Assembly: GCA_034519525.1 (NCBI GenBank)
Contig: JAXHOJ010000057.1
Coordinates: 62,001-126,000, forward strand
DNA: 64,000 bases
Source of the DNA: Gemmobacter sp034519525
GTDB lineage: Bacteria; Pseudomonadota; Alphaproteobacteria; Rhodobacterales; Rhodobacteraceae
Direction of reading: 5' to 3'
Positions 41,859-50,294 of this stretch are shown piece after piece. How positions within the stretch are numbered: the stretch's first letter is position 1; every line of letters begins with the position of its first letter. Under the pieces are notes generated by a model. It was not told the origin of the DNA, ran no database searches, and saw only the letters and a program-made list of their open reading frames with translations. Made by a program: the position numbers and the translations under genes.

Positions 41859-42866
41859 ATGGAACATCAGCACGACCGGATTGCGGAACTGGCGCTGGAC
41901 TGGCACCGCGCAGGCCGTGGGGCGGTGCTGGCCACCGTGGTGGAAACCTGGGGCTCGGCCCCGCGTCAGGCCGGCAGCCAGCTGGTGATCGACGCAGGCG
42001 GCGCCATCATGGGCTCTGTCTCGGGCGGCTGTGTCGAGGGCGCGGTGATTGTCGAGGCACAAGAGGCGCTGCAGGATGGCCGCCCCCGGCTGCTGACCTT
42101 CGGGGTCAGCGATGATACCGCCTTTACCGTGGGGCTGGCCTGCGGTGGCACCATCCGTATTCTGCTGGAACCCGTGGGCGCCGCCCTGCCAGAACAGATG
42201 CTGGCCGATCTGGTCATGGCCCGCGCCCGCCGCCAGCCTCTGGCCTATGTGGTGAACCTCGCCAGCTGGCAGCGGCGGCTGATATCCGGCCCGTCCGATG
42301 CGCTGGAGAAAGCGGCGGCCGATCCGCTGGCCGAAACGGTGGCTGCCCGGATGCGCGCCGATGCCACCGGCATGGCCGAGGATTGGTTCGTTTCGATCCA
42401 CAATCCCGCATTGCGCATGGTCATTGTTGGCGCCGTGCATATAGCCCAACCGCTCGTCCTGATGGCCCGGACCTGCGGCTATGATGTGACGCTGATCGAC
42501 CCGCGCGAAACCTTCGGCTCTGCCGCGCGCTTTCCCGATACGCCGATCCTCGACGGCTGGCCAGACGAGGCTTTGGCGGCACTGGCGCCCGATGCCCGCA
42601 CGGCGGTGGTGACCCTGACCCATGATCCGAAACTGGATGATCCGGCGATCCGCATCGCGCTGGGGTCTGACTGTTTCTATCTCGGCTGCCTCGGCTCCAC
42701 CCGCACCCATGCCAAACGTCTGGAACGGCTGGCAGCCGCAGGGGTTGCACCTGAACAGATCGCCCGCATCCATGCGCCGGTGGGGCTGGATATCGGCGCC
42801 AAAAGCCCTGCCGAAATCGCCGTGTCGATCATGGCGCAGATCACCCGGGTTCTGCGGAAAGGATAG
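41859..42866 (+). CDS. XdhC-family protein, molybdenum hydroxylase maturation
   Basis: A protein of 335 residues. XdhC proteins bind molybdenum cofactor, aid its sulfuration and insert it into xanthine dehydrogenase-type enzymes. The N-terminal domain has ETWGSAPRQAGSQLVIDA and GSVSGGCVEGAVI. The C-terminal Rossmann-like domain has MVIVGAVHIAQPLVLMA and CLGSTRTHAKRLERL. The start was set at the ATG after AGGGGGG; 19 upstream codons are non-conserved. No hydroxylase gene lies in the window; the next gene is a molybdopterin-binding protein. Confidence 0.9.
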   Translation: MEHQHDRIAELALDWHRAGRGAVLATVVETWGSAPRQAGSQLVIDAGGAIMGSVSGGCVEGAVIVEAQEALQDGRPRLLTFGVSDDTAFTVGLACGGTIRILLEPVGAALPEQMLADLVMARARRQPLAYVVNLASWQRRLISGPSDALEKAAADPLAETVAARMRADATGMAEDWFVSIHNPALRMVIVGAVHIAQPLVLMARTCGYDVTLIDPRETFGSAARFPDTPILDGWPDEALAALAPDARTAVVTLTHDPKLDDPAIRIALGSDCFYLGCLGSTRTHAKRLERLAAAGVAPEQIARIHAPVGLDIGAKSPAEIAVSIMAQITRVLRKG

Positions 42867-42869
42867 GCC

Positions 42870-43871
42870 ATGCGCTTTGGATCTGTGCCGCTGGATCAGG
42901 CGCTGGGGGCGGTGCTGGCCCATCGGGTTGAAACGCCGGACGGCCCGCTGCCCAAAGGCGCGGTGATCGGGCCACAGGCTCTGGCCCGGCTGCAATCCGC
43001 CGGTCTGGCCGAGGTGATCGTGGCCCGCCCCGATCCGGGCGAGTTGGGCGAGGATCTGGCCGCCGCCCGCCTTGCCGCAGCCCTTGTGCCGGATCCGGCG
43101 GGGCAGGGCCTGACGCTGACCCCCGCCAGCACCGGCCGGGTCAATCTGCTGGCCGCCGGTCCGGGGCTGCTGCTGGCCGATGCCGCGCGGGTTCACGCGC
43201 TCAACAGCGTGCATCCGATGATTACCCTGGCCACCCTGCCACCCTTTGCCCGGATGGGCGCCCGCAGCATGGCCGCCACCGTCAAGATCATCGCCTATGC
43301 CGTGCCCGAAGATGCGCTGGCCGAGGCCTGCCATCATGCTGCGGGTGCCCTTCGGCTGGCCCCGCCGCGGCTGTCGCGGGCAGTGCTGATCGAAACTGCG
43401 CTGTCAGGCGACATACCAGCCCCCAAGGGGCGCGAGGCGCTGGCCCTGCGGCTGGGCCGTCTGGGGGCGACGCTCGCCCCCCGCCAGATCGTGCCCCACC
43501 GCAGCGCGCCGCTGGCCGATGCGCTGGCCGGTCTGGGGCCAGAGGCCGAGATGATCTTCATCCTCACCGCCTCTGCCACCTCGGATGCGGCGGATGTCGG
43601 CCCTGCTGCGCTGCAGGCGGCGGGCGGGCGACTGATCCGCTTCGGAATGCCGGTTGATCCGGGCAATCTGCTGTTTCTGGGCGATCTGGCCGGGCGGCCG
43701 GTGATCGGCCTGCCGGGCTGCGCCCGCTCCCCCGCGCTGAACGGCGCCGACTGGGTGCTGGAACGGCTGATCTGTGGCCTGCCGGTAACGGCCGCAGATA
43801 TCGCGGGCATGGGGCTGGGCGGGCTGCTGAAGGAAATCCCGGCGCGCGGCCGCCTGCGCGAGGCGCCCTGA
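42870..43871 (+). CDS. Molybdopterin-binding protein (MoeA/MogA-like domain)
   Basis: A protein of 333 residues that begins like MoeA (MRFGSVPLDQALGAVLAHRV) and has a central part resembling the molybdopterin-binding MoCF domain (EAMIFILTASATSDAADVGPAAL as read: MIFILTASATSDAADVGPAA). It lacks the full MoeA domain set. It follows xdhC by three bases, so both probably serve loading of a molybdenum hydroxylase. The exact step is not known to me. Confidence 0.8.
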   Translation: MRFGSVPLDQALGAVLAHRVETPDGPLPKGAVIGPQALARLQSAGLAEVIVARPDPGELGEDLAAARLAAALVPDPAGQGLTLTPASTGRVNLLAAGPGLLLADAARVHALNSVHPMITLATLPPFARMGARSMAATVKIIAYAVPEDALAEACHHAAGALRLAPPRLSRAVLIETALSGDIPAPKGREALALRLGRLGATLAPRQIVPHRSAPLADALAGLGPEAEMIFILTASATSDAADVGPAALQAAGGRLIRFGMPVDPGNLLFLGDLAGRPVIGLPGCARSPALNGADWVLERLICGLPVTAADIAGMGLGGLLKEIPARGRLREAP

Positions 43872-43919
43872 GCGGAGTGGCAAAGGGGGCCAAAGAAAAG
43901 GGGGCCACTGGGGCCCCCA

Positions 43920-43968
43920 CAAATTTCTTCAGCAAGAAATTTGCAAATTCGTTTCGTAACGAATTTGC
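43920..43968. repeat. Paired AT-rich palindromes, copy 3
   Basis: CAAATTTCTT-CAGC-AAGAAATTTG (43920-43943) and GCAAATTCGTT-TCGT-AACGAATTTGC (43943-43968) follow each other between the convergent molybdopterin-binding gene and infC. The second ends 8 bases from the infC stop codon. Confidence 0.85.
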
Positions 43969-43976
43969 CGCAGCCC

Positions 43977-44516
43977 TTATTTCGGGCCGATCATCATCAC
44001 CATCTGGCGGCCTTCCAGCCGCGGCATGGATTCGATCTTGCCGGCTTCGGCCACATCGGCCGCCACGCGGTTCAGCAGTTCCAGCCCCAGATCCTGGTGC
44101 GCCATCTCGCGGCCCCGGAAGCGCAGGGTGACCTTCACCTTGTCGCCTTCGCCCAGAAACTTCATCACGGCGCGCATCTTCACATCGTAATCGTGGTCAT
44201 CAGTGCCCGGACGGAACTTGATTTCCTTGATCTCGATGATCTTCTGCTTCTTGCGCGCCTCGGCCTCACGCTTCTGGTTTTCGTATTTGAACTTGCCGAA
44301 GTCCATGATCTTGCAGACCGGCGGCTCCGCATTCGGCGAAATCTCGACCAGATCGAGCCCTGCCTCTTCCGCCATGACCATGGCGCGGGAGGGGGTCACG
44401 ATCCCCACATTTTCACCGTCGGCACCGATCAGGCGGATTTCCGGTGCGCGGATGCGTTCATTGACGCGGGGGCCCGTTTCGCGTTGCGGCGGGGCGTTGT
44501 GGGGTCTGCGGGCTAT
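43977..44516 (-). CDS. infC: Translation initiation factor IF-3, ATA start codon
   Basis: IF-3 keeps 30S subunits free and rejects wrong start codons. The protein has 179 residues. It begins (as M)ARRPHNAPPQRETGPRVNER, followed by IRLIGADGENVGIV, the linker KYENQKREAEARKKQKIIEI and the C-terminal domain with RFRGREMAHQDLG. No ATG, GTG or TTG exists at the conserved N-terminus; ATA at 44516-44514 lies eight bases after AAGGA. Rare start codons are conserved in infC because IF-3 discriminates against them and so limits its own synthesis. A sigma-70-like promoter stands about 35 bases upstream. Confidence 0.93.
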   Translation of the reverse strand: MARRPHNAPPQRETGPRVNERIRAPEIRLIGADGENVGIVTPSRAMVMAEEAGLDLVEISPNAEPPVCKIMDFGKFKYENQKREAEARKKQKIIEIKEIKFRPGTDDHDYDVKMRAVMKFLGEGDKVKVTLRFRGREMAHQDLGLELLNRVAADVAEAGKIESMPRLEGRQMVMMIGPK

Positions 44517-44550
44517 GGCTGTGATCCTTCTGCCATTGAACTTCTGGCGC

Positions 44551-44579
44551 AAAATAGTGTCCGGGGCCGGGTACTTCAA
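44551..44579 (-). promoter_or_regulatory. infC promoter
   Basis: On the minus strand, TTGAAG (44579-44574) and TATTTT (44556-44551) are 17 bases apart. A start about 7 bases further gives a leader of roughly 28 bases with the AGAAGGA ribosome site before the ATA codon. Just upstream, CTGATTCCGG occurs twice (44581 and 44601 on the plus strand), 20 bases apart. Confidence 0.6.
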
Positions 44580-44736
44580 CCTGATTCCGGTGTTCGGGGC
44601 CTGATTCCGGCGCTCCGGGCGGCACGCAGGCGTCGAATATGCGGGTTTCGCGGCGTCTGCCCCTTTTGCTGCCGCCCCGGCATCCCCATTTCTGCCCTGC
44701 GCCGGGTCGAACCGGAGGCTTGCAGGAGTCTGAACT

Positions 44737-45444
44737 ATGGATACCAAGGTCATCATCGGGGCCGTCATCATCGCTGCTGCCGCAGGGGGCTATTACCTCT
44801 TCGGCCAATCGCCCGAGGAAACCGCGCAGGAGGCGGCTGTCACCGCCACCGAAGCCGCCGATGTTGCCGCCGAAGCGGCTGGCGATGCTGCCGCCGCCGC
44901 CAGTGGCGCGACAGAGGCTGCGGCCGATGCCGCCTCTGAAACCAGCGCTGCCGCCGGCGATGCGGCCAACACCGCCGCAGAAACCGCAGCCGAAGCCACC
45001 GCCGCCGCGAATGAGGCCGCCGCCACCGCTGCCGATGCCGCGGGTGATGCGGTCAGCGCCGCCCAGCAGGCTGCCACTGCCGCCGCTGATGCCGCTGCCG
45101 AAACCGCAGGCAATGCCGCCAGCGCCGCCGCCGATGCCGCCAGCGATGCAGCCACCGCCGCCACCGGCGCGGCATCCGCCGCACTTGAATCGGCCACCGC
45201 CGCGCTTGGCGATGCCGCCACCGCCGCACAGGATACCGCAACCGGCCTCAGCGGCGATATGGCCGCAGCCCTTGATCCGGCGAATTTCGATCCGGTCCGC
45301 ATCAAGGCGCTGATCGCAGAATCCACGCTCAATGATTCGGTCAAGGCCGCGCTGAATGCCGCCGTCGATGGTGCGGCGCAAAGCCCCATGCTGATCGAGG
45401 CTGCGGTCAATCAGGTCCGCGCGGCTCTGGCACCCCAGAACTGA
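44737..45444 (+). CDS. Alanine-rich membrane-anchored protein of unknown function
   Basis: A protein of 235 residues. One membrane segment lies at residues 5-22 (VIIGAVIIAAAAGGYYLFG). The rest to about residue 170 is over half Ala with regularly spaced Asp/Glu/Thr/Ser (for example ATEAADVAAEAAGDAAAAA), which predicts a long helix with an acidic face. The C-terminal 60 residues are of normal composition (LDPANFDPVRIKALIAESTL) and may fold. AGGAG precedes the ATG. It diverges from infC and ends before a strong terminator. I recognise no family. Confidence 0.75.
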   Translation: MDTKVIIGAVIIAAAAGGYYLFGQSPEETAQEAAVTATEAADVAAEAAGDAAAAASGATEAAADAASETSAAAGDAANTAAETAAEATAAANEAAATAADAAGDAVSAAQQAATAAADAAAETAGNAASAAADAASDAATAATGAASAALESATAALGDAATAAQDTATGLSGDMAAALDPANFDPVRIKALIAESTLNDSVKAALNAAVDGAAQSPMLIEAAVNQVRAALAPQN

Positions 45445-45470
45445 TAGGGCCATCCAAGGCCGCCCAAGCA

Positions 45471-45502
45471 AAACGCCGCGCAGACATCTCTGCGCGGCGT
45501 TT
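45471..45502. terminator. Bidirectional terminator
   Basis: A perfect 14-bp stem (45471-45484 with 45489-45502) closes the loop CATC. The outer bases are AAA on the left and TTT on the right, so it can stop both the alanine-rich gene and the ferredoxin reductase operon. Confidence 0.85.
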
Positions 45503-45539
45503 CCATTGAACCGGGTTTTTTGCCCATGGGGCAGGGCGA

Positions 45540-46364
45540 TCAGACGCCCTCGCCGACAAAGGCCTTTTCGACCACATATTCCTTCGGATCGGAATTCGCG
45601 CCTTCGCGCAGGCCGAAACCTTCCAGAACCGCCATCACATCCTTGTTGAAGGCCAGGCTGCCGCAGACCATGGCGCGATCCGTTGCCGCATCCATCGGCG
45701 CGATCCCCAGATCGGCAAACACCTTGCCCGAGGTCAGGTTATCGGTGATCCGCCCCATATGGGCAAAATCTTCGCGCGTGGTGGTGGGATAGTATTTCAG
45801 CTTGTCGCCCACCAGCTCGCCGATCAGCGGATCATCCTGCAGGCTTGCCACCAGCTGCCGGCCATATTCCAGCTCGGCCACGGTGCGGCAGGTGTGCATC
45901 ATGATGACTTCATCATATTTTTCATAGGTTTCCGGCTCGCGCATCAGGCTTGCGAAAGGCGCAATGCCGGTGCCCGTGGCCAGGAACCACACCCGCTTGC
46001 CCGGCAGCAGCGCATCATGCACCAGCGTGCCCACGGGTTTGGGGCGCAGGATGATCTGCTGGCCCGGCTGGATATGCTGCAGTTTCGAGGTCAGCGGGCC
46101 ATCCGGCACCTTGATCGAATAGAACTCCAGCTCTTCATCCCAGGCGGGCGAGGCGATGGAATAGGCGCGCAGCAGGGGTTTGCCATTGTCGCCCATCAGG
46201 CCGATCATGACAAATTCACCCGACCGGAAGCGCAGGGATTGCGGCCGGGACACGCGGAAGGAAAACAGCGTATCCGTCCAATGCGTTACCGAAGTCACGG
46301 TTTGTGCATCGGGCAGGGTCACTTTGGTGGCGGCGGTGTCGGACACGGGTTTTTGCTCGGTCAT
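45540..46364 (-). CDS. fpr: Ferredoxin/flavodoxin-NADP reductase
   Basis: An FAD protein of 274 residues that exchanges electrons between NADPH and ferredoxin or flavodoxin. Motifs are the FAD-binding LLRAYSIASPAWDEELEF, the NADP-binding FLATGTGIAPFASLMREP and the C-terminal YVVEKAFVGEGV. The start ATG gives MTEQKPVSDTAATKV. It is the last gene of the sulfur assimilation series and may feed electrons to sulfite reductase. Confidence 0.94.
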   Translation of the reverse strand: MTEQKPVSDTAATKVTLPDAQTVTSVTHWTDTLFSFRVSRPQSLRFRSGEFVMIGLMGDNGKPLLRAYSIASPAWDEELEFYSIKVPDGPLTSKLQHIQPGQQIILRPKPVGTLVHDALLPGKRVWFLATGTGIAPFASLMREPETYEKYDEVIMMHTCRTVAELEYGRQLVASLQDDPLIGELVGDKLKYYPTTTREDFAHMGRITDNLTSGKVFADLGIAPMDAATDRAMVCGSLAFNKDVMAVLEGFGLREGANSDPKEYVVEKAFVGEGV

Positions 46365-46413
46365 TGGATATATGTTCCTGAATATGTCAGGGAAAGCCTG
46401 AGGGAAAGCCGAA

Positions 46414-46815
46414 TCAGGCGCGCAGCCGCGACTGATAGTCATGGGCCTTCCAATCGGCGCGAAACGCCCACTGGTCTTCCGGCTGGCGGGCGGCGAGCGC
46501 ATCGGGGATTTCCACCGCATCAAAGCCCACGCGGCGCGCCATGGCATATTGATCGGCGATCACATGGCCAAAGGCGCGCAGTTCGCCCGCATAGCCCATC
46601 ATCCGCAGCCTGCGGCCGATGGTGAAGGCGCGGCCATCGCTGAACGCCGGAAAGGCCACACGGATCAGCGTAATGCCCTCCAGCGCCCCCTCCAGCACCG
46701 CCGGATCATCGGTATGCGCCAGATCCAGCGCCGTGGCGCCTTCGCGGGCGTCAAGGCCGGGGTTCACGCTGTCGGCCACCGGGGTAAAGCCGGTATCGGT
46801 GACGATCACGCTCAT
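46414..46815 (-). CDS. DUF934 protein of the sulfite reduction cluster
   Basis: A protein of 133 residues of the DUF934 family, found next to sulfite reductase genes in alphaproteobacteria. It has the typical block RVAFPAFSDGRAFTIGRRLR and ELRAFGHVIADQYAMARRVG. Its start overlaps the cysH stop (four bases). The biochemical role is not established; it is assumed to assist sulfite reduction. Confidence 0.88.
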   Translation of the reverse strand: MSVIVTDTGFTPVADSVNPGLDAREGATALDLAHTDDPAVLEGALEGITLIRVAFPAFSDGRAFTIGRRLRMMGYAGELRAFGHVIADQYAMARRVGFDAVEIPDALAARQPEDQWAFRADWKAHDYQSRLRA

Positions 46816-47582
46816 GCCGCGTTCTCCTCGCTGTCAGACACGGGGCCGCGCACCGGCTTGCCGTTGATGAAATGGATACCACATTCGGTTTTCTGCTGGC
46901 CACGCCAGCGGCCCGCCCGCGGGTCTTCACCGGCTTTCACCGGGCTGGTGCAGGGGGCGCAACCGATCGAAGGATAGCCCTTGGCCACCAGCGGATGCCG
47001 CGGCAGCCGGTTGTTGACGATATATTCCTCAAGGTCTTCGCGGCCCCAATGCGCCAGCGGGTTCACTTTGATCCGGGTATCGCCCTCGGCCTCGAAGAAA
47101 TCCACCGTCTCGCGCGTGGCGCCCTGAAACCGCTTGCGGCCGGTGATCCAGCCATCAAAGCCCTTCAGCGCGCGTTCCAGCGGCTCCACCTTGCGCACGT
47201 TGCAGCAGGCATCGGTGTTGAACTGGTGCAGCGTGCCATCCGGGTCTTCGAAATTCACCCGCTGCGGATTGGCGCGGATGGTGCGGATGTCGCAAAGCGC
47301 CAGCTTTTCCGCCAGCTCGCGCTGATAATCCAGCGTTTCCTGAAACAGCATCCGCGTGTCGATGAACAGCACCGGGGTTTCCGGCGCGATCACCGACACC
47401 AGATGCAGCAGCACCACCGATTCCGCCCCGAAAGACGAAACCAGCGCCACCTTGCCCAGATCCGGGTCTTTCAGCGCGCGTTCCAGCACCGCTGTCGCCC
47501 CATGGTGGCGATAGCGGGTGTTCAGCGCGGCCACACGTTCGGCCACCGGGCCTTGGTGCAGCCCCGTGGTGTCACGCGGCAT
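46812..47582 (-). CDS. cysH: APS/PAPS reductase
   Basis: Reduces activated sulfate to sulfite. The protein has 256 residues. PP-loop-type SSFGAESVVLLHLV is near the N-terminus. Two Cys pairs, ACCNVRK and GCAPCTSPV, indicate a 4Fe-4S cluster and so preference for APS over PAPS (a family rule, not tested here). The catalytic ECGIH is present near the C-terminus. It overlaps the cysI stop by 11 bases. Confidence 0.94.
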   Translation of the reverse strand: MPRDTTGLHQGPVAERVAALNTRYRHHGATAVLERALKDPDLGKVALVSSFGAESVVLLHLVSVIAPETPVLFIDTRMLFQETLDYQRELAEKLALCDIRTIRANPQRVNFEDPDGTLHQFNTDACCNVRKVEPLERALKGFDGWITGRKRFQGATRETVDFFEAEGDTRIKVNPLAHWGREDLEEYIVNNRLPRHPLVAKGYPSIGCAPCTSPVKAGEDPRAGRWRGQQKTECGIHFINGKPVRGPVSDSEENAA

Positions 47583-49242
47583 CCTTTTTCCCTTCCGAAG
47601 GGTAAAGCGCCGCCTTGAACGGTGCCAGACCCAGACGGCGATAGGCTTCGAGGAAGGTTTCCTCGGGCGCCTCGCGGTGTTCCAGATAGGCGCCCACGAT
47701 CCGCTCGATGGCGGGCACGATCTCGTCATAGGCAAAGCCGGGGCCGGCGCGTTCGCCCACCACAGCGGTTTCGGTGCCATCGCCGCCCAGGGTGATCTGG
47801 TAGTTTTCCACCCCGGCGCGATCCAGCCCCAGAATCCCGATATGGCCGACATGGTGATGCCCGCAGGCATTGATGCAGCCCGAAATCTTGATCTTCAGCG
47901 GGCCGATGTCATGCTCCAGCTTCAGCTCGTCGAACCGGGTGGCGATCTGCTGTGCCACCGGGATGGCGCGGGCGGTGGCCAGCGCGCAGTAATCCATGCC
48001 GGGGCAGGCGATGATATCGGAAATCAGCCCGACATTGGCGGTGCCCAGCCCGGCCTGCACCAGCGCCGCATGAACGGCCGGCAGGTCGCCCTTGTGGATA
48101 TGCGGCAGGATCACATTCTGTTCGTGGCTGATCCGCAGCTCGTTATGGCCATAGCGTTCGGCCAGATCCGCCATCACCCGCATCTGATCGGCCGAGGCAT
48201 CGCCGGGCGTCGCCCCATGTGCCTTCAGGCTGATGGTGACGATGGCATATTGCTCGTTGCGATGCTGCGCCAGATTGGTATCGGCCCAGGCGCGGAACAC
48301 CGGATCAGCCTTGTAGAAGGCGTCATAGGCATCGACCGGCGCATTGCGGAAGGCAGGCGGCGCGAAGGCTTCGGTGATTTCGGCCAGCAGATCCTGATCA
48401 TGGCCGCCGAACAGCGGGCGCAGCTGGGCAAAGCGCGCCTCGATCTGGCGGGTGATCTCTTCCTTGCCGGTTTCATGCAGGGTGATCTTGATGCGGGCCT
48501 TGTACTTGTTGTCGCGCCGCCCCAGCGTGTTGTAAACGCTCAGCACCGCTTCGACGTAGGGCAGCAGGTCTTCCTTCGGCAGGAACTCCCGCACCACCAT
48601 GCCAATCATCGGCGTGCGGCCCAGACCGCCACCCACCAGCACCGAAAAGCCCACTTCGCCTTTGTCGTTCTTCACAAGGCGCAGCCCGATGTCATGGGCG
48701 GCGGTCACCGCACGGTCATTCGGCGCGCCGGTGATGGCGATCTTGAACTTGCGCGGCAGGAACTGGAACTCCGGGTGGTCGGTCGACCACTGGCGCAGCA
48801 GCTCGGCATAGGGGCGCGGGTCTTCGATCTCATCCGCAGCCGCCGCCGCGAAATGGTCCGAGGTCACGTTGCGCACGCAATTGCCCGAGGTCTGGATGGC
48901 ATGCATTTCCACATCCGCCAGCGCCGTCAGAATGGCGGGCACGTCAGGCAGCTTGGGCCAGTTGAACTGGATGTTCTGCCGGGTGGTGAAATGGCCATAG
49001 CCCTTGTCGAAGGTCTGGGCGATATGGGCCAGCTGCCGCATCTGGCGCGGGTTCAGCGTGCCATAGGGGATGGCCACGCGCAGCATATAGGCGTGCAGCT
49101 GCAGATACAGCCCGTTCATCAGCCGCAGCGGGCGGAACTCTTCCTCGGTCAGGCTGCCGTCGATCCGGCGGTGCACCTGCTGGGAAAACTGCGCCACGCG
49201 CGAGCGGACAAAGGCCTCGTCGAAATCATTGTAGCTGTACAT
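47572..49242 (-). CDS. cysI: Sulfite reductase hemoprotein (nitrite/sulfite reductase family)
   Basis: A siroheme and 4Fe-4S protein of 556 residues that reduces sulfite to sulfide, probably with ferredoxin since no CysJ is encoded nearby. Motifs are TRQNIQFNWPKLPDVPAIL, TSGNCVRNVTSD, and the cluster Cys in CPGMDYCALA and SGCINACGHHHVG. It is preceded by the DUF2849 gene (25 bases). Assignment to sulfite rather than nitrite follows from the cysH neighbour. Confidence 0.93.
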   Translation of the reverse strand: MYSYNDFDEAFVRSRVAQFSQQVHRRIDGSLTEEEFRPLRLMNGLYLQLHAYMLRVAIPYGTLNPRQMRQLAHIAQTFDKGYGHFTTRQNIQFNWPKLPDVPAILTALADVEMHAIQTSGNCVRNVTSDHFAAAAADEIEDPRPYAELLRQWSTDHPEFQFLPRKFKIAITGAPNDRAVTAAHDIGLRLVKNDKGEVGFSVLVGGGLGRTPMIGMVVREFLPKEDLLPYVEAVLSVYNTLGRRDNKYKARIKITLHETGKEEITRQIEARFAQLRPLFGGHDQDLLAEITEAFAPPAFRNAPVDAYDAFYKADPVFRAWADTNLAQHRNEQYAIVTISLKAHGATPGDASADQMRVMADLAERYGHNELRISHEQNVILPHIHKGDLPAVHAALVQAGLGTANVGLISDIIACPGMDYCALATARAIPVAQQIATRFDELKLEHDIGPLKIKISGCINACGHHHVGHIGILGLDRAGVENYQITLGGDGTETAVVGERAGPGFAYDEIVPAIERIVGAYLEHREAPEETFLEAYRRLGLAPFKAALYPSEGKKDAA

Positions 49243-49267
49243 GGTGCTGGCTCCGGCTCGCGTCGTC

Positions 49268-49567
49268 TCAGATCAGTTCGGCTTGCTTGCCGTGGGGATA
49301 GTTCGAAGGGCCACGGGTGCGGAACACCTCGCGGAAATGGGTCGGTTCCGGCCCGTCGGGGCCTGCCTTGGCATCGGCCAGATAGGCGCCCACCGCAACG
49401 GATTTCTGCGCCATGGCATGCACCAGCCGCAGCTGGGCATGGGCCTCGTCCTCGATCAGCTCGGCCTCGTGGTGCAGCCGGGTCCAGCGGTCGTCGGCGG
49501 TCAGATAGATCACGTCGCCTTCAAGCAGCGCGTTTGCGGTCACGACTTTCGGCGTGAAGCGGGCCAT
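49268..49567 (-). CDS. DUF2849 protein
   Basis: A protein of 99 residues, starting MARFTPKVVTANALLEGDVI, followed by YLTADDRWTRLHHEAELIED and ending in PSNYPHGKQAELI. DUF2849 proteins stand at the head of cysI operons in alphaproteobacteria; their function is unknown. Its promoter faces that of the Lrp-type gene. Confidence 0.88.
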   Translation of the reverse strand: MARFTPKVVTANALLEGDVIYLTADDRWTRLHHEAELIEDEAHAQLRLVHAMAQKSVAVGAYLADAKAGPDGPEPTHFREVFRTRGPSNYPHGKQAELI

Positions 49568-49605
49568 GGACAACCTCCGGGGACAAGCGTTTCTGCACAT
49601 GAATA

Positions 49606-49656
49606 TAGGATATTTTCCCAGTTTCGCGCCAGATGCCCTTGCAGATAAGGATATTT
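49606..49656. promoter_or_regulatory. Repeated AGGATATTT sites between the cys operon and lrp-type gene
   Basis: AGGATATTT occurs at 49607-49615 and 49648-49656, 41 bases apart (four helical turns), each followed by TTCC or GTTCC. This spacing suits an Lrp-type protein that wraps DNA. The two copies fill the 144-base divergent gap. Confidence 0.55.
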
Positions 49657-49711
49657 GTTCCGATAGTGTCGCCGCATGGAACAGGGTTCCCGGAAAGCGG
49701 AGAAAATCGGA

Positions 49712-50173
49712 ATGTCGGCCCGTCTGGATGAAATGGACCGGAAAATCCTTGCCCTGCTGCAGGAAGATGCCTCGCAATCGCTGGACGAGATCGCCCGCAA
49801 GGTGGGATCTTCCAAGACCCCGGTGTGGAATCGCATCCGGCGGATGAAAGAGGCCGGCGTCATCACCCGCGAAACCGCCATCCTGGACCCCGAGGCGCTG
49901 GGGCTGGAGGCCTGTTTCTTCGTGCTGATCCGCACCAGTGAACACGAGGCCGACTGGCAGCGCAAATTCCTGCAGACACTGCGCGAACGCCCCGAAGTGC
50001 TGGAAGCACACCGGCTGGCAGGCGACATCGACTATATCCTGAAGGTCCGGGTCAAGAACGCGCGGGCCTATGACACCTTCTATCAGGCGCTGATCGGCCA
50101 GGTGAAGATCCATAATGTGACAGCGCTGCTGAGCATGGAAGAAATCAAATCCAACACGGCGCTGCCGCTGTAA
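49712..50173 (+). CDS. Lrp/AsnC-family transcriptional regulator
   Basis: A protein of 153 residues from the ATG at 49712 (165 from 49676). The helix-turn-helix is at about 10-45 (MDRKILALLQEDASQSLDEI, then ARKVGSSKTPVWNRIRRM) and the RAM ligand domain follows (LEACFFVLIRT ... RLAGDIDYILKVRVKNARAY). GCGGAGA supports the shorter start. It is divergent from the sulfite reduction operon and probably regulates it in response to a sulfur amino acid. Confidence 0.9.
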   Translation: MSARLDEMDRKILALLQEDASQSLDEIARKVGSSKTPVWNRIRRMKEAGVITRETAILDPEALGLEACFFVLIRTSEHEADWQRKFLQTLRERPEVLEAHRLAGDIDYILKVRVKNARAYDTFYQALIGQVKIHNVTALLSMEEIKSNTALPL

Positions 50174-50184
50174 GGCCGGGCGCC

Positions 50185-50231
50185 GCAAATTTCTTCGAAG
50201 AAATTTGCAAATTCGTTGTGGAACGAATTTG
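50185..50231. repeat. Paired AT-rich palindromes, copy 4
   Basis: A 24-base perfect palindrome with arm GCAAATTTCTTC (50185-50208, the same as at 9103) is followed by GCAAATTCGTT-GTGG-AACGAATTTG (50207-50231). It lies after the Lrp-type gene, convergent to the P450 gene. Confidence 0.85.
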
Positions 50232-50294
50232 GCGGGGGGCCGTCTGCCCCCGTGCCTGATTGGGCTTGAACCAATGGCGTCCCATCGGCGACCT

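Noticed and set aside
49243..49267. Possible SAM riboswitch near the cys genes
   Set aside because: The gap before cysI is only 25 bases and the divergent 144-base gap shows repeats but no riboswitch-like fold I could recognise.
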